From: an uncultured candidate division WPS-2 bacterium
GTDB taxonomy: Bacteria > Vulcanimicrobiota > Vulcanimicrobiia > Vulcanimicrobiales > Vulcanimicrobiaceae
Length of the DNA: 64,000 nt
Assembly (NCBI GenBank): GCA_937927945.1
Contig: CALEYW010000043.1
Span: forward strand, 124,001-188,000
Direction of reading: 5' to 3'
In this document: piece after piece, positions 50,792 through 58,465 of the stretch
How positions within the stretch are numbered: the first letter of the stretch is position 1
Layout: each line of letters begins with the position of its first letter
Translations under genes and position numbers: made by a program
Notes under the pieces: generated by a model
Told to the model about the DNA's origin: nothing
The model's database searches: none
The model's input: only the letters and a program-made list of their open reading frames with translations

Positions 50792-51181
50792 ATGTTCACC
50801 CTCGCCCCCACCCTCACTGCCCTCGCGGCGACGCTCGCCGTCTCGACCTCCCCGACGCCCCAAGCCCAGTACCCGGTCGGTGTCACCCGCTGCGACGTCG
50901 CAGAGAACTCGTACGTGCTGCCCGAAGGCGGCATCTCACCCCAGCTCAACTCGCTCCAGATCTCCTTCGTCAACCACGCCCCGGTTGCGGCCAAAGACGT
51001 CAAGTTCGTCGTCCGTTACGCCGGCGCGAGCGAGACGATCGACGACCATGGCACCTTCTCGCATGACGTCGCCATCGAACACACCTTCGACCCCTCGGCG
51101 AACCTGTTCGGCAACGGCGCCGCGGAGTGCTCGGTCGCATCGGTGACGTTCGCCGACGGCACGACTTGGCAGCAGGGTTAA
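50792..51181 (+). CDS. Small secreted protein of unknown function
   Basis: The 129-residue product has an N-terminal signal (LAPTLTALAATLAVSTSPTPQAQ) and a beta-sandwich-like rest (YVLPEGGISPQLNSLQISFV, AAKDVKFVVRYAG) with two Cys. No family recognised. AGGAG lies about 13 bases before ATG 50792. It is directly under the MarR-type operator and 51 bases from the marR-like gene, so its level should respond to the regulator's ligand. Confidence 0.75.
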   Translation: MFTLAPTLTALAATLAVSTSPTPQAQYPVGVTRCDVAENSYVLPEGGISPQLNSLQISFVNHAPVAAKDVKFVVRYAGASETIDDHGTFSHDVAIEHTFDPSANLFGNGAAECSVASVTFADGTTWQQG

Positions 51182-51232
51182 AATCCGGTCATGCGCGGGA
51201 TGGTCGGCGTGGCCGCTGAGGAAGCTGCGTCC

Positions 51233-51760
51233 ATGGCCGACCACCTCGAGCTGCTCGAAGACCTGAATCAGCGCGACGTTTCGAGCCACTTGCTCTCGAA
51301 ACTCAAGCACGCGCAGTTGATGTGCCGGGCGGCGCTCGAAGAAGAATTCGACCGCCTCGGTCTGACGGTCACCCAGTTTCTCGCGCTCGCGTTCATCGAC
51401 GAGGGCGGCGACGACATCTCGAGCGCCGAACTCGCGCGGCGCAGCTACGTCTCGCCGCAAGCGATGATGACGATCGTCGCTCGCATGGAAGCCGCGAAGC
51501 TGATCAGCCGGGCTCCGGCGAGCTGTGGCGGCCGCACCCTCTGCCTGGCGCTCACCCCCGAAGGTGAGCGCCTGCTCGAGCAAGGTCGCGTCCACGCCGG
51601 CGCGATCGAACGCTACCTGCTCGACGCCTTGGGTGACGACGCGTTTCACCAATTGCTCGATTCACTCGACTCGATCACCGTTGCGCTCGGTCAAGGCCCG
51701 ACGCCTAAACGCGCCACGCCGTGGCAGAAGTATCTGCCGCCGGACGAAGCCGCCGGATAG
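51233..51760 (+). CDS. MarR-family transcriptional regulator
   Basis: I prefer ATG 51233 (GAGGAAG upstream) over ATG 51191, which lacks a ribosome binding site. The 175-residue protein has the MarR winged helix: LTVTQFLALAFIDEGGDD, SSAELARRSYVSPQAMMTIV (recognition helix) and LISRAPASCGGRTLCLALT (wing), with flanking dimerisation helices and a 25-residue tail. It most probably binds the palindrome at 50724-50747 and represses its own operon, which also encodes a small secreted protein. The ligand is unknown. Confidence 0.92.
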   Translation: MADHLELLEDLNQRDVSSHLLSKLKHAQLMCRAALEEEFDRLGLTVTQFLALAFIDEGGDDISSAELARRSYVSPQAMMTIVARMEAAKLISRAPASCGGRTLCLALTPEGERLLEQGRVHAGAIERYLLDALGDDAFHQLLDSLDSITVALGQGPTPKRATPWQKYLPPDEAAG

Positions 51761-51797
51761 CCGCTGCGCTAGAGTCCGCGCGCGTTGTCACGCCCAC

Positions 51798-52649
51798 TCA
51801 TCCGAAGAGCCGCTTGAGAAACGCGTCGTGTTTGTATGACGCCGATGCGCCGTACTTGACGACGACCGCGCCCGCCGAAGGGATCACGTACATCGCTTGG
51901 CCGCCCGAACCGCTGGCATAGACGAGATCGGGAACGTGCGGCAGCGGGCTCAGCCACCAGCCGGCACCATAGCGCAGGTTCGCCTTCGAGCCGATGAAGC
52001 AGCGCTCGAGCGCTGCGACCGAGACGATCGCGCGGCCGTCCCAGGTCCCGCGATCGCGCACGAGCAGCCCGAATTTCAGCCACTCGCGCGCGACCAAGAA
52101 CGCGCCGGTCGGGAGCGGTTCGCGCTCGTCCTTGAGCTTGCGCCATGCGCCGACCCGCAGCCCGATCGGATCGAGGATGCGTTCGCGCAGGTACGCGTTG
52201 GGCGTCAGCCCGCGGGATGCCAGCTTCCGCTGCAGGACGGCACCGAACACTTGGAGCGGGATGCCGCCGTAGGTGAAGCGTTCGCCGGGCGGGTCTTTGA
52301 GCTCGACCGCCGCCGCCCGTTCGTACGTCGGAACCGTATTGCCCAGGCCGCCGAAGCCGATCCCGGCAGTCAATTGCAACAGGCTGCGCAGGGTCACGCG
52401 CGCCTTCTCGCCGTGCTCCCACGCCGGGAGCGTGAGCGCTACCGGTTCGTCGAGCGCCAGCAGCCCGTCTTCTTCCGCCGCGACCGCGACGACGCCCCAG
52501 AAGCTCTTCGTTCCGCTGTACAGCGCGTGCGGCTTCTGCGGGTCGTAGCCGCCGCCGTACCATTCGAACGTGACCGTGCCGGCCTGCTGGACCACCAGCG
52601 CCTGCAGCTCGTGCCGTTCGGCATAGGCGAACGCGGCTTCGACGTTCAT
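51798..52649 (-). CDS. Beta-lactamase-fold serine hydrolase
   Basis: The 283-residue protein has the class C beta-lactamase/DD-peptidase-like signature SGTK (Ser45-x-x-Lys48), a middle Tyr region (GERFTYGGIPLQVFG) and GSGGQAMYVIPSAG in place of the KTG/HxG box. There is no signal peptide, so it is probably a cytoplasmic esterase-like enzyme and not a resistance determinant. It overlaps the MFS gene by four bases and is the last gene of the kup operon. Confidence 0.88.
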   Translation of the reverse strand: MNVEAAFAYAERHELQALVVQQAGTVTFEWYGGGYDPQKPHALYSGTKSFWGVVAVAAEEDGLLALDEPVALTLPAWEHGEKARVTLRSLLQLTAGIGFGGLGNTVPTYERAAAVELKDPPGERFTYGGIPLQVFGAVLQRKLASRGLTPNAYLRERILDPIGLRVGAWRKLKDEREPLPTGAFLVAREWLKFGLLVRDRGTWDGRAIVSVAALERCFIGSKANLRYGAGWWLSPLPHVPDLVYASGSGGQAMYVIPSAGAVVVKYGASASYKHDAFLKRLFG

Positions 52650-53887
52650 GCGTCACGCACTTCGGGCTGGGTGAGCGCGACCCCCAGCGCGACGGCACAC
52701 GCCAGGATCCCGGCAGCCACGAACGTCCAGCGCAGCTCGAGCACCGTCGCGATCGAGCCGACGATCAGCGACCCGAGCGGTACCAAACCGAGCAGGATCA
52801 TCGAGTAGACGGAGACGACGCGGCCGCGCATCTCGTCCGGTGCCAGCGTCTGCAGCAAGATGTTGGACGACCCGATGAAGCTCAGCGTCGCGAGCCCGAC
52901 GACGCTCAAGATCGCGGCAGCGACGCCGAGGTGCGAGGTCAGCCCGAGGGCGGCGACGCCGGCCGCCGCCACGATCGCGGAGACCGCCCAGATGATTCCG
53001 CGCCGGTTGTCGCCGCTGGCCGCGGTGAAGAACGCGCCGCAGATCGCGCCCGCTCCGGTCGCCGCCATGAGCCAGCCCAATCCCAGCGCGTTGGTATGCA
53101 CGACGTGCAGCGCGTAGGCCGGGAGCAGAAAGTTGTACGGCCGCACGGTGAGCGACGTGACGACGAGCAGCAGGACGACCCAGCGCAGCACCGGGTGCCC
53201 GATCAAGAACCGCACGCCCTCGACGATCGCTTCGACCACGTTGCCGCGCCGGCGGCTCGAAGGCGGCGCGGGCTTCATGAAGCTCAGCGCGATCAGGACC
53301 GCGAGCGTCGTCCCCGCATTGACCAGAAAGCACGGCGCGACGCCGAGGCCGGCGATGAGCAATCCCGCCAGCGGCGGCCCGACGACGCTGGGCGCGTTGA
53401 ACGCAACCGAGTTCAATCCGATCGCACCGCTGACGAGTTCGCGCGGCACCATCAGCGGCACCCAGCTCTGGCGAGCCGGCGCGTCGAACGACTGCGTCGC
53501 CGCCTGCAGCCCACTCACGATCATGAGCGTCCACAGCGGCGCGTGCGCCGTGGCGACCAGCGCGAACAGCGCGAACGAGAGCAGCGACGTCATCGTGTTG
53601 GTGATGAACAGCACGCGCCGGCGCGGATAACGGTCGGCGACGACGCCCGCGAACGGCGAGAGGAGCAGCACCGGCAGCGCGCGCGCCGCGCCGATCAGCC
53701 CGATGTCGAACGCGCCGACGCGGGCGTCCGGCGCCAGCGAGGCGACGTAGTAGCCGAGCGCGGTGAACTGCATCCACGTCCCGAGGTTCGAGACGAGCAG
53801 GCCGCCCCACAAGAGCGCGAAATCGCGATACGCGAACGCAGCCCACGCGCTCGGGCGCGCGTCAGGAATGCGCGGCTCCCCGCGCAT
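52646..53887 (-). CDS. MFS exporter (EntS/MFS_3 type)
   Basis: The 413-residue protein has twelve membrane segments. AFAYRDFALLWGGLLVSNLG, PVLLLSPFAGVVADRYPRRR (motif A), SFDAPARQSWVPLMVPRE and LQTLAPDEMRGRVVSVYSM define the MFS_3 family of drug and siderophore exporters. ATG 53887 shares one base with the preceding stop (TGATG). No siderophore genes are present, so the substrate is open. Confidence 0.9.
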   Translation of the reverse strand: MRGEPRIPDARPSAWAAFAYRDFALLWGGLLVSNLGTWMQFTALGYYVASLAPDARVGAFDIGLIGAARALPVLLLSPFAGVVADRYPRRRVLFITNTMTSLLSFALFALVATAHAPLWTLMIVSGLQAATQSFDAPARQSWVPLMVPRELVSGAIGLNSVAFNAPSVVGPPLAGLLIAGLGVAPCFLVNAGTTLAVLIALSFMKPAPPSSRRRGNVVEAIVEGVRFLIGHPVLRWVVLLLVVTSLTVRPYNFLLPAYALHVVHTNALGLGWLMAATGAGAICGAFFTAASGDNRRGIIWAVSAIVAAAGVAALGLTSHLGVAAAILSVVGLATLSFIGSSNILLQTLAPDEMRGRVVSVYSMILLGLVPLGSLIVGSIATVLELRWTFVAAGILACAVALGVALTQPEVRDA

Positions 53888-54504
53888 CACGCTGTGGCGG
53901 CCCGGACTGCTGCGACGATCAGGTCGGCGGTCCCATCGATCCCGAACCGCGACGTGTCCAGCATGAGGTCGTAGTTGCGCGGATCGCCCCACGTCACCCG
54001 ATAGTGGCTTTTGGCGTACAAACGGCGCGCTTCGTCGATGCGAAGGATCTCTTCGCGCGCGGCGGCGACGTCGCACCCGAGCGATTCGGAAACGTGCGCG
54101 ATTCGCCAGGCCGTCGGCGCGTAAATGAAGACGCGCAGCACGTCCGGCCGCGGGCCGAGGATCGCGCCGGCCATCCGGCCGTTGATGACGACGTTGCCCG
54201 CCGCGGCGATCTCGCGCACCGCCTGTTCGATCGCGCGGCGCGTGTCGATGCTGAAATCGTCTTCGCTCGGCGAACCGAGCTGCGCCGTCTCCGGTACGCC
54301 GCCGCCGAGCTGCTGCATGACACGCTCACCGAACGACGGCGGCCGGTCCGCGACGCTCTCCACCGCCTCGGACGACGTTCCCAAGCGGGCCGCAACGACG
54401 ACCGGCAGTTCGCGATCCGCGAAGCGGTATCCCAATCGCTCGGCGGCGGCGGCCGAGACGTCGTGCGCAGCGGCCCCGTAGGCGCGCGAAACGGTGACGA
54501 TCAC
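53887..54504 (-). CDS. Cytidylate-kinase-like P-loop protein
   Basis: The GTG at 54504 begins a 205-residue protein of the Cytidylate_kin2 type: IVTVSRAYGAAAHDVSAAAA in the P-loop place, GYRFADRELP, NVVINGRMAGAILGPRPDVL and HYRVTWGDPRNYDLMLDTS. The P-loop is altered: the family usually has SREYGSGG. Function of this family is uncertain; it is not the essential Cmk. It starts seven bases after a kup gene and is coupled to the MFS gene. Confidence 0.8.
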   Translation of the reverse strand: MIVTVSRAYGAAAHDVSAAAAERLGYRFADRELPVVVAARLGTSSEAVESVADRPPSFGERVMQQLGGGVPETAQLGSPSEDDFSIDTRRAIEQAVREIAAAGNVVINGRMAGAILGPRPDVLRVFIYAPTAWRIAHVSESLGCDVAAAREEILRIDEARRLYAKSHYRVTWGDPRNYDLMLDTSRFGIDGTADLIVAAVRAATA

Positions 54505-54511
54505 AGCACGC

Positions 54512-56380
54512 TCAGAGGGACACCGTCACGCCCAGCTCGATCCGGCGCTCGGCGGTGATCCGCAAGTCGTCGGGGAGCGGACGCGCGTTGCGCTGCAGCG
54601 TGGCGAACAGGTCGCGCCGCCAATCGGGCATCCCGCCCGGGACGAGCGCCTCGATCTTCGGATCGGCATAGAAGAACGAGGTGTCGTCGCGGTCGAGATC
54701 CAGCCCACACGCCGCGCACGACCGCAGGATCGGATCGATCCGGGGCGCCTCCATGTACCCGAAGCGCGCGATCACGCGGATCAGCCGCAGCGAGAAACGC
54801 TCGACCGTCACGCGCTCGCCCTCCGCCAGATACGGCGTCGCAGCCCGCGAGATGTTCATGACGACGATGCGCTCCTCGGCGGCGCGTTCGCGTATCCAGC
54901 GGTGGCGCGCCAAGAACGGCACGCCGCGCGGATCGGGCGTGAGGAACACCATCGTCCCCTGCTCGCCCATCCCGGCCGGCAGCTTCTCCAGTACTTCCTC
55001 CAGCGGAATTTGCTGGTCCGCCAGAGCTTTCGCGAGTGCACGACGGCCTTCCAACCACGTGAGGCTGATCAGCACGAGCGATCCGCTTATCAGCAGCGGG
55101 ATCCAGCCGCCGTGCAGCACCTTCGGCAGCGACGCGAGCATGAAGCTGCCGTCGACGATCACGAACAGCGAGACCAGCGCGAGCGAGGCGTAGCGGTTCC
55201 AGCCGAGCACCTTCGAGACGACCACGTAGAACGTCAGCGACGTGCACAGCATCGTGAACGTCACCGCCAGACCGTACACCGAGGCGAGCCGCTCGCTCGA
55301 TTGGAACGCGACCACCAGCACCGCGCAGCCGAATGCCAGCAACATGTTGACCGCGGGGACGTATACCTGTCCTTTGTAGAGGTGGGAGGTGTGTTTGACG
55401 AGCACCCGCGGCGCGAGGTTGAGCGCGATCGCCTGCTCGATCAGCGTGAAGGTCCCGGAGATGAGCGCTTGCGACGCGATGACGGTCGCGCACGTGGCGA
55501 GAACGACCATCGGGATCAGCGCCCATGCCGGGGCAAGCGAGTAGAACGGGTTCACGATCGTGCTCGGATTCGCCAGCAGGTTGGCGCCCTGCCCGAAGTA
55601 GTTCAGGACGAGCGCTGGAAACACGAGCATGTACCAGCCCGTGACGATGGGTCCGCGCCCGAAGTGTGAGAGGTCGGCGTACAAGGCCTCGACGCCGGTC
55701 ACGGCGAGCACGACGCCGCCGAGGATCGTGAAACCCGCCACACCGCGATGCAGCATGAAGTGCGCGGCGTAGCGCGGATCGAGCCCGCTCAAGACCTCGG
55801 GGTTCGCTGCGATCGCGATTCCCCCGAGCGCGGCGATCACGATGAACCACACCAGCATCACCGGCCCGAACAGTCTGCCGACGCTCTGCGTGCCGCCGCG
55901 CTGCAGCGCGAAGAGTCCTACGATGACCGCAAGCGAGATCGGCACGACATACGGCTCGAATGCGGGTGACGCTATGCGCAGACCTTCGACCGCGGAGATG
56001 ATCGAGATCGCCGGGGTGATCACGCCGTCGCCCATCATCATCGAACCGCCGATGATGACGATGACAGTCAGCACCGTGGTCTTGATCGTCGTGCCGAACT
56101 CGCGCGGCGGCGACGCGAGCGCGAGCAGCGCGAGAATGCCGCCCTCCCCGTCGTGATCGACCCGCAGGATGAACGTCACGTACTTGATGCACACGACGAC
56201 GACCAGCACCCAAAAGAGAAGCGAACAAATGCCGAGGACGTCGCCGAGTCCGCCGTTCGACTTGGCGAGTCCGAGGCACACCTTGAGCGTGTAGAGCGGG
56301 CTGGTCCCGATGTCGCCGAACACGACGCCCAGCGCGGCGACGGTCAGGATCACGGGGGTTCGGGACCGGGTCTTGCTCAC
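54512..56380 (-). CDS. kup: Kup-type potassium uptake transporter (second of two tandem copies)
   Basis: The 622-residue protein matches Kup in length and layout: about twelve N-terminal membrane helices with GVVFGDIGTSPLYTLKVCLG, GDGVITPAISIISAVEGL and GVEALYADLSHFGRGPI, then a soluble C-terminal domain of about 150 residues (GTMVFLTPDPRGVPFLA, DRDDTSFFYADPKIEALVPG). It imports K+ with protons. GTG 56380 is preceded by GGGGGAG. It is closely similar to the adjacent copy over the full length. Downstream genes follow within seven bases and overlaps, so this copy leads the kinase-like, MFS and hydrolase genes. Confidence 0.95.
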   Translation of the reverse strand: MSKTRSRTPVILTVAALGVVFGDIGTSPLYTLKVCLGLAKSNGGLGDVLGICSLLFWVLVVVVCIKYVTFILRVDHDGEGGILALLALASPPREFGTTIKTTVLTVIVIIGGSMMMGDGVITPAISIISAVEGLRIASPAFEPYVVPISLAVIVGLFALQRGGTQSVGRLFGPVMLVWFIVIAALGGIAIAANPEVLSGLDPRYAAHFMLHRGVAGFTILGGVVLAVTGVEALYADLSHFGRGPIVTGWYMLVFPALVLNYFGQGANLLANPSTIVNPFYSLAPAWALIPMVVLATCATVIASQALISGTFTLIEQAIALNLAPRVLVKHTSHLYKGQVYVPAVNMLLAFGCAVLVVAFQSSERLASVYGLAVTFTMLCTSLTFYVVVSKVLGWNRYASLALVSLFVIVDGSFMLASLPKVLHGGWIPLLISGSLVLISLTWLEGRRALAKALADQQIPLEEVLEKLPAGMGEQGTMVFLTPDPRGVPFLARHRWIRERAAEERIVVMNISRAATPYLAEGERVTVERFSLRLIRVIARFGYMEAPRIDPILRSCAACGLDLDRDDTSFFYADPKIEALVPGGMPDWRRDLFATLQRNARPLPDDLRITAERRIELGVTVSL

Positions 56381-56447
56381 GGACAGGTTTCTCCCCCGTT
56401 GCCGTGCCGATTTCCCTCATTCGCGGCCAGGCCGCCCTTCCGTGCGA
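56381..56447 (-). promoter_or_regulatory. Leader shared by the two kup genes
   Basis: The 67 bases ahead of the second kup contain, on the minus strand, GGAAATCGGCACGGCAACGG, closely matching GGGAATCGGAGCGGCGACGG at the same distance ahead of the first kup (within 58320-58370), and both run into CCGTGAGC at the start codon. This could be a conserved regulatory leader or just residue of the duplication. It does not match the ydaO c-di-AMP riboswitch as I know it. Confidence 0.35.
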
Positions 56448-58319
56448 TCACATCGCGACGGTGACGCCGAGCTCGATGCGGCGCTCGGCCTTGATGCGCA
56501 GGTCGTCGGGGAGCGGACGAGCGTTGCGCTGCAGCGTCGCGAAGAGCTCGCGTCGCCACGATGGCATTCCGCCGGGAACGAGCGGCTCGATCTTCGGATC
56601 GGCGTAGAAGAACGACGTGTCGTCACGATCGAGATCGAGCCCGAACGCCCCGCACGCCTTGAGGATCGGGTCGATGCGCGGCGCTTCCATGTAGCCGAAG
56701 CGCGCGACGACGCGGACGAGCCGCAGCGAGAACCGCTCGACCGTCACCCGCTCGTGGTCGGAAAGGTACGGGGTGGGCGCGCGGCTGATGTTCATCACGA
56801 CGATGCGCTCCTCTTGGGCGCGGTCGCGCACCCACCGGTGGCGCGCCAAGAACGGTACGCCGCGCGGATCGGGCGTCAGGAACACCATCGTCCCTTGCTC
56901 GCCCATGCCGGAGGGCAGCTTCTCCAGCACGGTTTCCAGCGGAATCTGCTGCTCGGCGAGAGCGTTCTGGAGCGAGCGCCGTCCCTCGAGCCACGTAATG
57001 CTGATCACCACGATCACCGCGCTGATCGAGATCGGAATCCAGCCGCCGTCGAGAAACTTCGGCAGCGAGGCCAGCACCAAGCTGCCGTCGACGACGAGGA
57101 ACGCCACCACGAGCATTTTGGAGAGCACACGGTTCCAATTGAGCACGCGCGTGATGACGACGTAGTACACGATCGACGTGCACAGCATCGTGCATGCGAC
57201 CGCCAAGCCGTACGCTGCGGCAAGCCGATCGCTGGAGCGGAAGGCGACGATCAGCACCGCGCAGCCGATCGCGACGATGCGGTTGATCGACGGGACGAAC
57301 ACCTGCCCTTTGTAGCGATCGGAGGTGTGCAGCACGTTGACCCGCGGCGCCAAATGCAGCGCGATCGCCTGCTCGACCAGAGTGAACGTCCCCGAGATCA
57401 GCGCCTGCGAGGCGATCACCGTTGCGGCGGTGGCAAGGACGACCAGCGGGATCAGCGCCCAGGCGGGCGCGAGCGCGTAGAACGGGTTCGCGAGCGCGTG
57501 CGGGTCGACGAGCAGCAACGCGCCTTGCCCGAAGTAGTTGATCACCAGCGCCGGAAACACGACACAGTACCAACCCAGTACGATCGGCCGGCGGCCGAAG
57601 TGCGAAAGGTCTGCGTAGAGCGCTTCGACGCCGGTCACCGCCAGCACCACGCCGCCCAGAACGATGAAGCTCGCGATGCCGTTGCGCGTCAGGAACTCGG
57701 CAGCGTTGCGCGGATCCAGTGCCATCAGGATCTCGGGACGGTGCACGACGGACGTCGCGCCGAGCACCGCGATCGTGAAGAACCACACCACCATGACGGG
57801 CCCGAACAACCCTCCGACCTTTTCGGTACCGCGCTGCTGCACCGCGAACAGCGCGATGACGACGACGAGCGAGATCGGCACGATGTACGGCTGGAACGCC
57901 GATGACACGACGCCGATACCTTCGACCGCCGAGATCACCGAGATTGCCGGCGTGATCATTCCGTCGCCGAGCAGCATCGAGGCGCCGACCACGACGACCA
58001 GCGTCAGCCCCGCCGAACGGATCATCGTGCCGAACTGCGCCGGCGGCGATGCGAGCGCGAGCAGCGCCAGGATCCCGCCCTCGCCGTCGTGGTCGACCCG
58101 CATGATGAAGGTGACGTATTTGATGCACACCACCACGACCAGCGCCCAGAACAGCAGCGAGCAGATGCCGAGGACCGCGTGCAGATCCGGCTGCTTCACG
58201 CCCGAGAGGTCGAAACACGTTTTGAGCGTGTAGAGCGGGCTGGTCCCGATGTCGCCGAACACGACGCCCATTGCAGCGACGATCAAGGTCAACGGAGTAC
58301 GGGACCGGGTCTGGCTCAC
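56448..58319 (-). CDS. kup: Kup-type potassium uptake transporter (first of two tandem copies)
   Basis: GTG 58319, preceded by AAGGGGGA, gives a 623-residue protein; the longer open frame upstream has no support. Motifs are the same as in the second copy: GVVFGDIGTSPLYTLKTCFD, GDGMITPAISVISAVEGIG, GVEALYADLSHFGRRPIV, GTMVFLTPDPRGVPFLARHR. The two proteins are near-identical in blocks, with divergent loops, so the duplication is not very recent. Two copies may differ in affinity or pH response. A LuxR-type regulator gene lies 146 bases upstream on the same strand. Confidence 0.95.
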   Translation of the reverse strand: MSQTRSRTPLTLIVAAMGVVFGDIGTSPLYTLKTCFDLSGVKQPDLHAVLGICSLLFWALVVVVCIKYVTFIMRVDHDGEGGILALLALASPPAQFGTMIRSAGLTLVVVVGASMLLGDGMITPAISVISAVEGIGVVSSAFQPYIVPISLVVVIALFAVQQRGTEKVGGLFGPVMVVWFFTIAVLGATSVVHRPEILMALDPRNAAEFLTRNGIASFIVLGGVVLAVTGVEALYADLSHFGRRPIVLGWYCVVFPALVINYFGQGALLLVDPHALANPFYALAPAWALIPLVVLATAATVIASQALISGTFTLVEQAIALHLAPRVNVLHTSDRYKGQVFVPSINRIVAIGCAVLIVAFRSSDRLAAAYGLAVACTMLCTSIVYYVVITRVLNWNRVLSKMLVVAFLVVDGSLVLASLPKFLDGGWIPISISAVIVVISITWLEGRRSLQNALAEQQIPLETVLEKLPSGMGEQGTMVFLTPDPRGVPFLARHRWVRDRAQEERIVVMNISRAPTPYLSDHERVTVERFSLRLVRVVARFGYMEAPRIDPILKACGAFGLDLDRDDTSFFYADPKIEPLVPGGMPSWRRELFATLQRNARPLPDDLRIKAERRIELGVTVAM

Positions 58320-58465
58320 GGTCCCCCTTCTGCCCGTCGCCGCTCCGATTCCCCTTGCGAACGGCAGCATTAGCAGGCTCGATGCCGGCCGGCGCAGGCT
58401 CGGACGCGACCCGCTCATCCTACGGCCGCGCCCTGGCCGCGGTCCGTCCGTAGTTCTACGGTACT

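Noticed and set aside
58320..58465. ydaO-type c-di-AMP riboswitch ahead of kup
   Set aside because: A K+ transporter leader makes it tempting, but I cannot find the conserved ydaO core sequences; only a short leader common to both kup copies is visible.
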